DNA of 64,000 nt, taken from contig NW_027168383.1 of assembly GCF_040954835.1 (NCBI RefSeq), forward strand, positions 310,001-374,000, read 5' to 3'. This DNA is from Lepisosteus oculatus (lineage: Eukaryota > Chordata > Actinopteri > Semionotiformes > Lepisosteidae). Position numbers and translations under genes: made by a program. Every line of letters begins with the position of its first letter. Within the stretch, counting starts at the first letter, position 1. This document shows positions 1-11,231 of this stretch, one piece after another. The notes under the pieces were generated by a model that did not search any database, was not told where the DNA came from, and was given only the letters and a program-made list of their open reading frames with translations.

Positions 1-1404
1 ACTTGTATGTCATCGGAAAATACAATCAGTTTCTGCTTTGTGTAAGGATGGTGTCAAAAAGTAATCTAAGTGGTGAGAAAGCTGTGCTCCTCAAAGCGCT
101 TTACAGGATAAAAACAATAGTGGCTGGGCAAACGATTTTTTTTTATAGAAATACAAAATGAGATACTGTATAATGATGTGCATGAACAAAGTTATACTGC
201 AATTTTCCTTAGATACGCGATTAAAAAAAATAAAAAATTTTGAATCCCTGGCGGAACACATTCCATAAGAATCAACGCTTTTATACAGTATATCGCCTTT
301 AAACACATATATTTAAACGCGTTTACGATTTAAATCAAAACGTGATTCAAATCAATATAAATGTTTATTTTGTAACGCATAGGTGACTATTCATTGTTAT
401 TAAAAAGACTTAAATTCGATCATGTTGTGATATTTAGAAATATAAATTTGTTTGGTGCGAGTGAGGTTTTATTTAATCTCTGACCCAGGGAAACGTTTAA
501 TTTTTTCAAAGAAATGTTTGTTAAAAAATAAAGTCATAGTTCCATGGGATTCAATCACAGACCATGTGACATGGAAGTCAGGAACCTAACCCACAGCACC
601 ACCAGTCGCATGCTGAGGGCTGAAAACTACAGAAACATTATCGACAATGTACAAATTTGATAAAGCTATAAAATAATGTAATTAGGCACAGAAGAAGTTT
701 ATAGCACAGTACAATAATAAATGCTGACCATGAGTTTAGAAGCATAAATTACCTTACACTCAATTTAAACACAAGCTGTCTTTAGCCCTCTAAGCTGGTT
801 CATACAGAAATGTAGAGATCCAGGCTCAGAACACACAGCTTCATTAGCGAATACATATGCAGGACAAGTGGAGAAGACGTTTTACAGTGGATGGATTTTT
901 AGAAACATCCCATCAGTGACATCACTGAAGTCAACTCCTAGGTAACTGTCGTGTGGATAGTTTCACAAGAATCAGACAAAGGTTTAAGCATCGCTTGTTC
1001 TAGATAAAACTGCAAAAAAAAAACAACAACCCATAATGTACTTCTTTGCGGCTCTGTTTGCCCAAATCATATATTCACAACGTGAAATTAGAAAATAATA
1101 TTACGTAACCAAAATTCGCAATATGGAAACAGAACCTGTGTAATTGTTGACAGATTATGTACTTGTAACATTTTTACAAGACGAACTACAACATTTAAAA
1201 AATGACTTGTATGTACTTGATATCTCTAATCAATCCACTGCACTGCATTAAAACAAAACGAAAACTAAAACGCCCTGGGCATACCGTTTCGCGCTTCTGT
1301 AAATCAAGTTAAAAATATCTCAAGACCGATACTGGTCATAATGAAACCATCTTTCGTGTATGTTTTCTTTAAAGTACCGAGACCAGCCATATACTGTATA
1401 TATA
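1..1404. repeat. Non-coding, diverged copy of 53.38-54.91 kb
   Basis: I see no gene here. Blocks match 53,380-54,910 in the same orientation: the segment with 'agcacagtacaataataaatg' wording near 700-800 recurs near 54,130-54,230, and the text just before the Tc1 insertion at 1,360-1,400 recurs near 54,860-54,900. Within it, about 535-605 reads on the minus strand like a weak tRNA-type Pol III promoter (GATTGAATCCC). The counterpart position, about 54,552-54,630, holds a different tRNA-like stretch (GTTCAAATCC). Either could be a SINE head; neither folds convincingly by eye. Confidence 0.6.
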
Positions 1405-1619
1405 CAGTGCCTTGCGAAAGTATTCGGCCCCCTTGAACTTTTCAACCTTTTGCCACATTTCAGGCTTCAAACATAAAGATATAAATTTTTTATTTTATGT
1501 GAAGAATCACCAACAAGTGGGACACAATTGTGAAGTGGAACGAAATCTATTGGATTTTTGAAACTTTTTTAACTAATAAAAAAATGAAAAGTGGGGCGTG
1601 CAAAATTATTCGGCCCCTT
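1405..1619 (+). repeat. Tc1 left terminal inverted repeat
   Basis: About 215 bp, read inverted at 2820-3034. It starts CAGTGCCTTGCG at the TA target and ends near the internal GGCCCC motif. Long TIRs like this carry outer and inner transposase binding sites in IR/DR-type Tc1 elements. Confidence 0.9.
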
Positions 1620-1795
1620 TACTTTCAGTGCAGCAAACTCACTCCAGAAGTTCAGCGAGGATCTCTGAATGATCCAATCTTGTCCTAAATGACTGATGGT
1701 GATAAATAGAATCCACCTGTGTGTAATCAAGTCTCTGTATCAATGCACCTGCTCTGTGATAGTCTCAAGGTTCTGTTGAAAGCGCAGAGAGCATC

Positions 1796-2815
1796 ATGAA
1801 GACCAAGGAACACACCAGGCAGGTCCGTAATACTGTTGTGGAGAAGTTTAAAGCCGGATTTGGATACAAAAAGATTTCCCAAGCTTCAAACATCCCAAGG
1901 AGCACTGTGCAAGCGATCATCTTGAAATGGAAGGAGTATCAGACCACTGCAAATCTACCAAGACCTGGCCGTCCCTCTAAACTTTCAGCTCAGACAAGGA
2001 GAAGACTGATCAGAGATGCAGCCAAGAGGCCCATGATCACTCTGGATGAACTGCAGAGAACTACAGCTGAGGTGGGAGAGTCTGTCCATAGGACAACAAT
2101 CAGTCTTACACTGCACAAATCTGGCCTTTATGGAAGAGTGGCAAGAAGAAAGCCATTTCTCAAAGATATCCATAAAAAGTCTCGTCTAAAGTTTGCCACA
2201 AGCCACCTGGGAGACACCCCAAACATGTGGAAGAAGGTGCTCTGGTCAGATGAAACCAAAATCGAACTTTTTGCCCACAATGCAAAACGATATGTTTGGC
2301 GTAAAAGCAACACAGCTCATCACCCTCAACACACCATCCCCACTGTCAAACATGGTGGTGGCAGCATCATGGTTTGGGCCTGCTTTTCTTCAGCAGGGAC
2401 AGGGAAGATGGTTAAAATTGAGGGGAAGATGGATGCAGCCAAATACAGGACCATTCTGGATGAAAACCTGTTGGAGTCTGCAAAAGACCTGAAACTGGGA
2501 CGGAGATTTATCTTCCAACAAGACAATGATCCCAAACATACAGCAAAATCTACAAAGGAATGGTTCACAAATAAACGTATCCAGGTGTTTGAATGGCCAA
2601 GTCAAAGTCCAGACCTGAATCCAATCGAGAATCTGTGGAAAGAGCTGAAAACTGCTGTTCACAAACGCTCTCCATCCAACCTCACTGAGCTCGAGCTGTT
2701 TTGCAAGGAAGAATGGGCAAGAATTTCAGTCTCTCGATGTGCAAAACTGATAGAGACATACCCCAAGCGACTTGCAGCTGTAATCGCAGCAAAAGGTGGC
2801 TCTACAAAGTATTAA
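1796..2815 (+). CDS. Tc1 family transposase (DD34E)
   Basis: A 339-residue open frame, the normal length for fish Tc1 transposases, which cut the element out and insert it at TA. The N-terminal paired-like region (about 1-110) has two helix-turn-helix parts separated by a GRPSK stretch at 58-62 (AT-hook-like GRPR motif). The catalytic triad is visible: D152 in LWSDETK, D243 in QQDNDPKHT and E278 in NPIENLW. The spacing between the last two is 34 residues, which defines Tc1 DD34E. The start ATG follows a purine-rich AGAGCATC context and sits about 175 bp inside the left TIR. No internal stop or frameshift is seen, unlike the other Tc1 relics in this window. Confidence 0.93.
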   Translation: MKTKEHTRQVRNTVVEKFKAGFGYKKISQASNIPRSTVQAIILKWKEYQTTANLPRPGRPSKLSAQTRRRLIRDAAKRPMITLDELQRTTAEVGESVHRTTISLTLHKSGLYGRVARRKPFLKDIHKKSRLKFATSHLGDTPNMWKKVLWSDETKIELFAHNAKRYVWRKSNTAHHPQHTIPTVKHGGGSIMVWACFSSAGTGKMVKIEGKMDAAKYRTILDENLLESAKDLKLGRRFIFQQDNDPKHTAKSTKEWFTNKRIQVFEWPSQSPDLNPIENLWKELKTAVHKRSPSNLTELELFCKEEWARISVSRCAKLIETYPKRLAAVIAAKGGSTKY

Positions 2816-2819
2816 CGCA

Positions 2820-3034
2820 AGGGGGCCGAATAATTTTGCACGCCCCACTTTTCATTTTTTTATTAGTTAAAAAAGTTTCAAAAATCCAATAGATTTCGTT
2901 CCACTTCACAATTGTGTCCCACTTGTTGGTGATTCTTCACATAAAATAAAAAATTTATATCTTTATGTTTGAAGCCTGAAATGTGGCAAAAGGTTGAAAA
3001 GTTCAAGGGGGCCGAATACTTTCGCAAAGCACTG
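2820..3034 (-). repeat. Tc1 right terminal inverted repeat
   Basis: Inverted partner of 1405-1619. It begins five bases after the transposase stop and ends at the TA of 3035-3036. Confidence 0.9.
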
Positions 3035-3322
3035 TACCATATACAGTAAGTACAGACGTTTAAAAAGCTCCACTCATGCCGACGATGCAGCATGAAGAAG
3101 CGCAACCTAACGTTTGACAGACAAAAGCCGGGCGCCGCGACGAGCAATATGAAATCAAACTGACAGCACACGGCGTTTCGCGCTGACTCAAAAGTGATCT
3201 CAACAGACGCTGTTCTCTGCATAACGCTGAAAGAGCTAAAGAGCGTTTCAGTTGAGACGTAACAAGCTCGTTTCTTTCTACCATGATGTCACCATGACCA
3301 AATCTGTCTTTAAACACCTTGC

Positions 3323-3468
3323 TCAGTCTCTGACGAGACTGTCAAAAATTGCTTTCGCCGATTGTATTGCAAACCGGCGGAAGCGGGGTATTGGGAAAAG
3401 TTTTCAACTAGCAATAAACGCGCCTCGGCTAAACCTCACAGGCTACGATACTGCCACTGCGCAAAGCT
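3323..3468 (-). ncRNA. U4 spliceosomal snRNA, copy A (promoter probably lost)
   Basis: About 146 nt, close to the vertebrate U4 length of 145. Read on minus, it starts AGCTTTGCGCAGTGGCAGTA (U6-pairing stem II). It then has the 5' stem-loop, the GAAAACTTTTCCCAATA stretch, the Sm site AATTTTTGA and the terminal hairpin CAGTCTC...GAGACTG. A 3' box (GTTTAAAGACAGA) follows at about 3304-3316. Compared with copy B at 28.3 kb, about 140 bp directly upstream are missing (the GGATCC joins straight to GTTGCTT). The proximal promoter region is therefore gone and the ZNF143-like site is only about 92 bp away. Probably a silent copy. U4 pairs with U6 in the U4/U6.U5 tri-snRNP. Confidence 0.88.
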
Positions 3469-3559
3469 GACGGTTGCCAGGCAACCGCGGGGATCCTACC
3501 GTTGCTTCTTTTTAGCAGCAGAAATACAACCCTTTAAATACAAGATGACAGAACAATGA

Positions 3560-3577
3560 CGAAGGGCATGCCGGGAG
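3560..3577 (-). promoter_or_regulatory. ZNF143/Staf-like (SPH) site of U4 copy A
   Basis: CTCCCGGCATGCCCTTCG on minus fits the Staf consensus at all but one position by eye. In copies B and D it lies about 235 bp upstream of U4, the usual distal sequence element distance. Here a deletion brings it to about 92 bp. Confidence 0.55.
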
Positions 3578-3978
3578 GAACTCATGCACTACAGAGGAAA
3601 GGGGGTGGGCACGTACAGTTCACATTCAAGCCACAAGTACTCTTCTCGGATGTTGCACAAACAAATCCTAACGTCCTGAAAGCATTGCAGCATGTTTGTG
3701 TCCCACTTCCCGTGGCTGCAGGACGACTGACACGAACGGACAAACACAATCTGTGGCGTTTAGCGTGACATAGTCTTGCAGGCATCGTGCTGTCTCACTG
3801 CAATACTATACCGCTGGAGGAAACAGTCCATCTGGCCATGAAACTCATTTGAACGTCTAGCTACAGCAACTAAAAATATCATGATTTATTCAGGATGTGT
3901 GGAATCAGCACGTCCCGGAGACAGCTTCCGAAATCGTAAGCATTCTCTGGTGGTGTCCTGCAGGCCTCCTGTGGGCGT

Positions 3979-4020
3979 GCGTTGGTGGTATAGTGGTGAG
4001 CATAGCTGCCTTCCAAGCAG
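3979..4020 (+). pseudogene. tRNA-Gly(TCC), 5' half only
   Basis: 42 bases match the 5' half of tRNA-Gly(TCC), through the anticodon loop (CTTCCAA) to the end of the anticodon stem. Then the sequence jumps to flanking DNA that in the 27.4-kb copy follows a complete tRNA 3' half. The T arm and B box are missing, so this cannot be an active gene. Confidence 0.85.
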
Positions 4021-4589
4021 AAAAATGTTTTCAAATGCTGTCATGAGCCTTGGATTGTGACTAGCAAAGCGAAGCCTTTTGAAAGAGCTAAAGCACTGCA
4101 AAACGGAATTGAAAAAGAATCTTACAGGGGATTCTGAGCGGTGTCTGCAAACATGCAGTCCGATACGGTTGCTGAAAGCTTGAGCTACTCTCAATGTCAT
4201 GCTGCCTTTCCCCGGAGTAAATCTGTTACATTGAAAGAATGCTTCTGGCAGGTTCAAAAAGGGACCCTTGTTAATTGGAGAAATCAATGATTTCGAATGA
4301 ATTCTGTATGCGTTAAAAGACAGCTATACACAGAAAACATGCAGGACACTGCTCATGATGTTTCCCGAGCCGAAAAACAGTGCGTTTTTCCAAGCCATCT
4401 GACAAAGCCCGCCCACTGAAAACTGCAGCAGTTGGACATGAAAAGTGCCCGATAAATGCCATTTCTCATCATTTCTCTTGGCGTCAGTTCTGCTGTTAAA
4501 TGGGACGGAGGCAACGGGCTCAGAGAGCAGGTTAAGTGCACACCGAACGCAGATGTGTCCAAGTGTCTGTAAAAGCGCGGTGCTCCGCT

Positions 4590-4662
4590 GGCGCTGTTCC
4601 CTAGTGGCTTAAAGTGCCTGCCTAGTAAGCAGGCATTCCTGGGTCTGAATACCAGCGGTGCC
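4590..4662 (+). pseudogene. tRNA-Thr(AGT), degenerate
   Basis: 73 nt with the Thr body. The acceptor pairs GGCGCTG with the 3' strand of AGCGGTGCC using wobbles, and the anticodon stem CCTGC/GCAGG is perfect around CTAGTAA (anticodon AGT). The T arm reads GGTCTGAATACC instead of GGTTCGAATCCC, so the B box needed for TFIIIC is damaged. Probably silent or weak. Its flanks recur around the second Thr copy at 9,096. Confidence 0.7.
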
Positions 4663-4906
4663 TCTCTCCGTGTCTTGTTGTGCCGAATGTCTCTTTTCAG
4701 ACAAACATGTACAGCTTGGTTCAGTTTAATGCAAGAATTCATTTCATTTCTGGAATAACTTGTTTTTGAAGAAATCCATACAGCTTGTGAAAGATGAAAT
4801 CCATTTCTTGGTTGTCAGTGGAAAAAGATTGCCGGCTGCAAGAAGCGCAAGTTATTGTTTTCTTTGACCATAAACCTGCAAATGTAGGGAGCGCAAGCGG
4901 CTGTCA

Positions 4907-4926
4907 GTCTCTGTGGCGCAATTGGC

Positions 4927-4973
<47 letters not shown>

Positions 4974-4980
4974 AGGGACG
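4907..4980 (+). tRNA. tRNA-Asn(GTT)
   Basis: 74 nt that match vertebrate tRNA-Asn nearly base for base: acceptor GTCTCTG/CAGGGAC, D arm GGCGCAATTGGCTAGCGC, anticodon stem-loop TTCGGCTGTTAACCGAA with anticodon GTT, and T arm GGTTCAAGCCC. A and B boxes look usable. No clear run of four or more T follows within the first 15 bases, so termination would rely on the TTTTT at about 4990. The copy at 9.4 kb is broken. Confidence 0.93.
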
Positions 4981-5799
4981 CATGTCTCAGTTTTTCCAAT
5001 GTAAACATCATCACCGCTAAAGAAGATGGCGCAGAAGGCTCCACAGTCGAAACGTTGTGCTTCTTTTCTTCTCTTTTCAGCATGGAGTAAACCTTTGCTT
5101 GATCCTTTGCAGCCTACGCATGCTGACACAGCTACCTTTCTCTTAACGCGCCTCAATCATTATTCACCAAAACCATCAGCAGAATGTGTCGCCTTTGTGG
5201 TGATGTCACTCCTCTGCTTCACAAATGTCCTTAGTGACGGACCATTTCTTTCTGCCATTTTTCCGGAGCGGTTATTGATTGCTCCATCATTTCCCTCATA
5301 CTTTCCATCCCTAGATTGAAAAAAAAAACAGAAACAGGCTGACAGGACGACAATCAAATTGCAAAAACTCATCAAAGCACTCAATAGAGTATTTGAATCC
5401 ACAAGTAGCTACGAGCAACCTTGTCCTGGCTTACATGAAAGTCGGAAAATGTCAAAAAGAAAAAGATGGTGGCTTTTTCATATTTGTTCTTTCATTTTTA
5501 GTTCGTTGGCTCTTCTGTCCATTGTCCTCCTGCCTGGCTCTTGACCTGTGACTGTCTGAACGCACACATTAGACTTTCAGGCGGGGGATTTGTCCTGAGC
5601 CTCTGTGAAAGACCCACCCACCCCCATAAATAACTGCTCTAGAAACACATGAATGAAAAACTAAACCACAGCTTAAAGAGGAGCTCCAACTCAGTGCCAT
5701 ACTAATGTAAACGAAGTAATACTAAGACATGTTCTTATGGATTTGTCTTACCTTGAGATATGTAATTGGATTTCAGGATTAACTTCCTCATTCAATGTA

Positions 5800-5890
5800 C
5801 TGGTGATTCTTTGCCTGGTCAGTACCTGGGTGGGAGACCTCCAGCGAACAATTAAGCTTGCTGCTGGAAGTGGTGTTAAGAGACTCTTAG
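5800..5890 (+). repeat. 5S-derived SINE fragment (SINE3-like)
   Basis: The stretch GCCTGGTCAGTACCTGGGTG and the following GGGAGACC match the 3' half of 5S rRNA. It is followed by SINE-type text, not by a 5S end. Only a fragment remains. Confidence 0.6.
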
Positions 5891-6515
5891 GATCTTCCAG
5901 AGGTGTCTGTCCAATAGCACTAGTTGCCTTAGAGCTGGCTCAAACATTGCTCAAGAGTCTACCTTTCACAGATGCGCAAAGATGAATGATGGGGGTGCAC
6001 GCTTCAAGGAGCCTTCCAACTGTAGGGACCGATTAGAGACGTTCCGTAGCATGTGTTCATTTCCATATACGCCCCGTGTCTCAACGGTAGGACAGAGTCA
6101 AATACTGCCTCGACACGTAACAGCGTTATATTAAACCGCAGGACTTGAGGGCTGTTTTGTTTGAATGTTCAAGGCATTGGTAAGAGCGTAGGTCAAGGGC
6201 CATTGGTGCATCTCCTGTAACTGGAGTAAAAATGCTATTCAAAGTGCAGTGACTAAAATCGTCGTCCACATGTCTCCGTTGTTGATTGCTTTCTGTCTAA
6301 GAACGTTCTGTTTTCATGTCCGAACGGGGAGACTTTATCATTCCAACTTGAAGCCACCCTTAAGTCCTCTGAGGTGTGTGTGTGTGTGCTTGCACGTATG
6401 GCGTAAAAGGTTTCTTAAACGGAGAGCGAACTTGAAAAAAGTTGCCTCCGCTGCCGCCGCCGCCTCGCACTCCCTGTTCGATTGTAGCAAGAAGGCAGCG
6501 GCCGCGGCGCTTGCT

Positions 6516-6597
6516 GTAGTCGTGGCCGAGTGGTTAAGGTGACGGACTTGAAATCCGTTGGGGTCTCCCCGCGCAGGTTCAAATCCTGCCAACTACG
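6516..6597 (+). tRNA. tRNA-Ser(TGA)
   Basis: 82 nt with the long variable arm of class II tRNA-Ser. Acceptor GTAGTCG pairs with the 3' strand apart from one mismatch (CAACTAC in place of CGACTAC). Anticodon loop CTTGAAA gives TGA, the variable arm is GGGGTCTCCCC and the T arm is GGTTCAAATCC. A and B boxes look intact. It sits in a unit of about 600 bp that recurs at 13.9, 17.7 and 22.0 kb with other Ser anticodons, and inverted at 61.1 kb. Confidence 0.9.
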
Positions 6598-8146
6598 GCG
6601 TCCTTTGCATTTGGTTGCGTGCGTGCGTGTAAAAGGACCAGCGCTGTTTTGTTTTCGCTGGGACCTTTAACACTCTAAATCGCCTGGACCCACAGCCTGT
6701 GAAATCGATTCTTCAGCACCCACGATGGACGCTTTGCCGCTGGACACAGAGAACGATGCTTTTCTGCAACGAGCTTTCCAGCTGAATTTTCTCGGCAGCT
6801 CCGTACTGAACCTGTTCTCCATTGCAACAGCGGAGGCTCGTCACGTCTATAGCAAGGCTGTGTAGGACCGCATACGCCACAGTGACTTGTACACAGACCA
6901 CATGAAAGGCAAGCAAAATACACTTTTAAAATTCCAAAGACTCACAAGGTCAGAGAAACAGCGATGACCTGAACAGATCTGTTACAGAAGTCTAGGTTGA
7001 CCTTTTTAGAGCTGTAATTGCATTTTTGTTTAATAGAAGATCAAATCTACTCGCATGTACCAGCACCTTACAGTTTATTGATGTTAATTCTGTTTAAGTA
7101 ATAAGATTGCTAACGATGTTGGACTTTAGCCGGTGTTTTTTAGAACAAATTGCTTACACTTCTGTAAGGAATACGCAGTACGTGCCTTTGTCAGTCATTG
7201 CTCACCATACCTGTAACTTTCTTATCTAACTCACTTCCTCAAATGGTGAAGGTCCACAAACATAAATGAAAAAAAAAACCCTTGTTGTAGATGAGGTGCA
7301 CAAAAAAGCAGCCCCTGATAGTGTATAACACATTTATACTATTGCAGAGACACATGTAACATATATATACTGTATATATGAAACAGAAATAGAAACAGAA
7401 ACAGGAATCGCTTACTCACCTGGAGAATCTCTGTAGGAATATCTAGCATTTATCAATGGAAATAAAAGCTGCTTTAATACAGTGCATGTTCAAACTCAAA
7501 CCCTCAGCTGCTGTTCTTGTTTGTTTTGGGACAAATTGCAACTGAGCATCGCATGAGCCGTTACGTACCCTTATCTGTTAGGGAATTTCAAGGGAGGAGT
7601 TAGGTCAGAATGGGTAGGCTGCAAAACAACAAGTAAAGATTTATTCCAAGATGAAACGTTGTGGCGGTTTTCTTATCTTTTCAGCATGGACTAAACTTTT
7701 ACGTGTTCCTTATATGCTATATATGTATATATTAGCACCAATGTCGTTCTTAAAAACTAACATGAAATTGTCAGGGACATTCAGCTATATACAAAGACGA
7801 GACAGACAAAGTAATAATTCTGTATTAACGTGGCCTACATATTGACGCAATGATCAAACTGACTGACATGTTCTGATTCAGATCCCCTGCAGTTCATGCC
7901 AATTAGAACAATAGCAATGCTGAGTCCTCCCCACCCTACTGAGCACAAATTCAGCTGCTCTCCAGTTCTGTTCGGCATGTTTTTTCATTGCAATTGAGCT
8001 CGGAGCTGGAGATGATCTCCATACAGTTCTGTGTTCACCAGCCCGCACTTGCGTGCTAATTTACGGGTTGTGGCAAATGCTTTTCTATAGTTCATATACA
8101 TGACGGCAACCTGTTACCGAGGAACCTGAGAGGTTTAAAAGCCTCA
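6598..8146. other. Intergenic, left arm of large inverted repeat
   Basis: No gene seen. It contains short dinucleotide runs (near 6,375 and 7,360) and matches 59,569-61,120 in inverted orientation with high identity. Confidence 0.7.
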
Positions 8147-8219
8147 CGAGCCAGGCAGGACTCAAACCTACAATCTTCTGATCCGAAATCAGACGCGCTA
8201 TCCATTACGCCACTGGCCC
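8147..8219 (-). tRNA. tRNA-Arg(TCG)
   Basis: 73 nt on minus: acceptor GGGCCAG/CTGGCTC, D arm GGCGTAATGGATAGCGC, anticodon stem CTGA/TCAG around TTTCGGA (anticodon TCG), T arm GTAGGTTTGAGTCCTGC. All stems pair. The B box GGTTTGAGTCC fits the consensus. The inverted counterpart at 59,496 has anticodon TTG. Confidence 0.88.
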
Positions 8220-8937
8220 ATAGAACATGCGCTTGCACTCCACCACAGAGAGCTCTACACTGCTACTAGTAGTACACTTCCCCATCTAAATTTTCACAGC
8301 AAGAAACTTGTGTTTCCTACTATTTTTATCAGGTTTAAAATATCATCTCCTTAAAACAGAAAAAGTGTTGATGTGTCGTGCTGAAATTCCGATTGATTTT
8401 GAATTCAAAGAAAAAAGGTTTTCTTCCAAAACACCATGAAATTGTCACATCTTGCAGACAATAGGTGTATTCCATGTTGAAAAGAGAAGAAAGAAAACCA
8501 TGGAGCCTTTTACAGGTGTGAGGCTTCTTCAGGTGTGAGAAGACCTCACAGTCGAAACGCTGTGTTTCCGTTCTTCTCTTTTCAGCATGCAATAAACCTA
8601 TTACTTGTTCCTTTGCAGCCGAGGCATGCTGACGTAGCTACCCAGCTGAACATCTTGCAGACTCTACAGTACTTCTCTCCTGTAGAAGTAAAGCAGGGCT
8701 TGCTGGGTGAGCTTTTGCTCCGGTAAATTAGGTCACGTGTCATGTTAAATCACTTCTTCTAAACACAACATTTGCTGGTGCTAGCTTTCCCCATGAAAAG
8801 AGACATTTCCCTTACAGTACATGACATATCGTTTTTATTCTATCAATAAGTATAGAAATTAAACAAAAGAAAAAATGGTGTCGCCAAAGAATGCACAGCT
8901 CTGTCGCCTTGGGGAGGTGTCAAGGGCATTGAGCTCC
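8220..8937. other. Intergenic, no gene seen
   Basis: Contains duplicated fragments of the Asn-unit flank (8,460-8,640). Nothing else recognised. Confidence 0.5.
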
Positions 8938-9095
8938 TTGGACATGAAAAGTGCCCGATAAATGCCATTTCTCATCATTTCTCTTGGCGTCAGTTCTGCT
9001 ATTAAATGGGACGGAGGCAACGGGCTCAGAGAGCAGGTTAAGTGCACACCGAACGCAGATGTGTCCAAGTGTCTGTAAAAGCGCGGTGCTCCGCT

Positions 9096-9168
9096 GGCGC
9101 TGTTCCCTAGTGGCTTAAAGTGCCCGCCTAGTAAGCAGGCGATCCTGGGTCTGAATACCAGCGGTGCC
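9096..9168 (+). pseudogene. tRNA-Thr(AGT), degenerate, second copy
   Basis: Nearly identical to 4590-4662, with the same damaged T arm (GGTCTGAATACC). It has an extra anticodon-stem mismatch (CCCGC/GCAGG). Loop CTAGTAA still gives AGT. Damage shared by both copies shows the B-box decay predates the duplication. Confidence 0.7.
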
Positions 9169-9403
9169 TCTCTCCGTGTCTTGTTGTGCCGAATGTCTCA
9201 TTTCAGACAAACATGTACAGCTTGGTTCAGTTTAATGCAAGAATTCATTTCCTTTCTGGAATAACTTGTTTTTGAAGAAATCCATACAGCTTGTGAAAGA
9301 TGAAATCCATTTCTTGGTTGTCAGTGGAAAAAGATTGCCGGCTGCAAGAAGCGCAAGTGATTGTTTTCTTTGACCATAAACCTGCAAATGTAGGGTGCAC
9401 AAA

Positions 9404-9456
9404 AGACTGTCAGACTCTGTGGTGCTGAAAAGTTGGTGGTTCAAGCCCCTCCAGTA
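9404..9456 (+). pseudogene. tRNA-Asn, internally deleted
   Basis: Keeps the first part of the acceptor (ACTCTGTGGTG) and the T arm (GTTGGTGGTTCAAGCCC) but lacks the D arm end and the whole anticodon arm present in the sister copy at 4907-4980. Confidence 0.85.
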
Positions 9457-10166
9457 TGCGTGTCTCAGTTTTTCCAATGTAAACATCATCACCATCGCTA
9501 AAGAAGATGGTGCAGAAGGCTCCACAGTCGAAACGTTGTGCTTCTTTTCTTCTCTTTTCAGCATGGAGTAAACCTTTGCTTTATCCTTTGCAGCCTAAGC
9601 ATGCTGACGCAGCTACCTTTCTCTTAACACGCCTCAATCATTATTCACCAAAACGATCAGCAGAATAAGTCGCCTTTGTGGTGATGTCACTCCTCTGCTT
9701 CACAAATGTCCTTAGTGACGGATCATTTCTTTCTGCCATTTTTCCGGAGCGGTTATTGATTGCTCCATCATTTCCCTCATACTTTCCATCCCTAGATTGA
9801 AAAAAAAAAAACAGAAACAGGCTGACAGGACGACAATCAAATTGCAAAAACTCATCAAAGCACTCGATAGAGTATTTGAATCCACAAGTAGCTACGAGCA
9901 ACTTTGTCCTGGCTTGCATGAAAGTCGGAAAATGTCAAAAAGAAAAAGATGGTGGCTTTTTCATATCTGTTCTTTTATTTTTAGTTCGTTGGCTCATCTG
10001 TCCATTGTCCTCCTGCCTGGCTCTTGACCTGTGACTGTTTGAACGCACACAGTAGACTTTCATGCAGGGGATTTGTCCTGAGCCTCTGTGAAGGACCCAC
10101 CCACCCCCATAAATAACTGCTCTAGAAACACATGAATGCAAAACTAAACCACAGCTTAAAGAGGAG

Positions 10167-10505
10167 CTTGTCATGACCGCCAGGCAGTTAAGACCAACTC
10201 TTAAGCAATCTAAACAGCACCAGCAGAGGGTGATTATTAACAAACGCCGCCGCACGAGTTAACCCACCTGCACACACTCCACCGTGGGGTACGCAGTGCT
10301 ATTTTTACCATCTTTACTTGCTTCCCGCTGGTATTGAGTCTACTCCTTGAGAGCTCTACCTGGCGTTTTTTCCATTACCTCGTTTATTCTGGATATTGGA
10401 CTCCCCTTCTGCCTTTTCGACTTTGGACCTCGCCTCTCACCTCGGACTGTTTGCCACCAGTGTTCTCCCTGGATTACGACTTACCTTACGCCTCTTGACC
10501 ACGAA
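10167..10505. repeat. Possible LTR-type fragment
   Basis: The text from GTCATGACCGCC to CTTGACCACG has the composition and wording of fish LTR-retroelement long terminal repeats as I remember them. Family uncertain. It recurs inverted at about 58,370-58,705 as part of the large inverted repeat. A fossil fragment only. Confidence 0.3.
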
Positions 10506-11231
10506 ACAAAGCAAAGCAGAGCAAAACAAAATGAACAAACGAAAAGCCTCACGTCCCGCACTTGCGTGTAACGCCGTTACGTGCCCAAGCGGTATTGTAC
10601 TTCATCTTAGCACTGCACCCCGGGGCGTACGGTATATGGGAACGAGCACACGCCACAAATCGTCTCGAATCACTCCCTACAGCTGTAAGGCACCTTGAAG
10701 CGTGCACCCCCAACATTTTTCTTTGCGCATCTGTGAAAGGTAAACTCTTGAGCAAACTCTGAACCAGCTCTAAGGAAACTAATCCGATTAGACGTTACTT
10801 TGACTCATCCTTTAAGGGAACCTTGTTAATTGGAGAAATCAATGATTTCGAATGAATTCTGTATGCGTTAAAAGACAGCTATACACAGAAAACATGCAGG
10901 ACACTTCTCATGATGTTTCCCGAGCCGAAACACAGTGCGTTTTTCCAAGCCCTCTGACAAAGCCCGCCCACTGAAAACTGCAGCAGATCGTGTAAAGACG
11001 TTCAACTTTGTAACTACTGCACGCACAGGAAGCAGAATAAATTCCTCTTTTCAAACTGTCAAAGGTTTGCTTTGCGAACACTGCAGGACATCGCACAATC
11101 TCTTTTGAATGGGGACAAACGATTTCTTATGGGGCACAGTAAGTACAGACGTTTAAAAAGCTCCACTCATGCCGACGATGCAGCATGAAGAAGCGCAACC
11201 TAACGTTTGCATTCCTAGCAAATTCCTTTTA

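Larger units (their letters stand above)
1405..3034 (+). mobile_element. Tc1/mariner DNA transposon, apparently full length
   Basis: A 1,630-bp element is flanked by the TA dinucleotide (1403-1404 and 3035-3036) expected of Tc1/mariner insertion. It has terminal inverted repeats of about 215 bp starting CAGTGC, and a single uninterrupted transposase frame. The two ends differ by only a few bases by eye (for example CAGTGCC against CAGTGCT), so the insertion looks young. The related segment at 54,860-54,910 lacks it, giving an approximate empty site. Whether it is mobile cannot be told from sequence alone. Confidence 0.93.
4432..5690. repeat. Thr/Asn tRNA unit, direct duplicate of 8,938-10,165
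   Basis: About 1.25 kb including tRNA-Thr and tRNA-Asn is repeated in direct orientation 4.5 kb downstream with few differences. The remainder (4,981-5,690) has no gene that I can recognise. The same segment recurs in part, inverted, at 58,735-59,290. Confidence 0.85.
8938..10165. repeat. Thr/Asn tRNA unit, second copy
   Basis: Direct duplicate of 4,432-5,690. The two copies diverge abruptly at 'gaggagct', after which this copy continues into an LTR-like segment. Confidence 0.85.

Noticed and set aside
535-605. Possible tRNA on minus (GATTGAATCCC)
   Set aside because: No cloverleaf found by eye.
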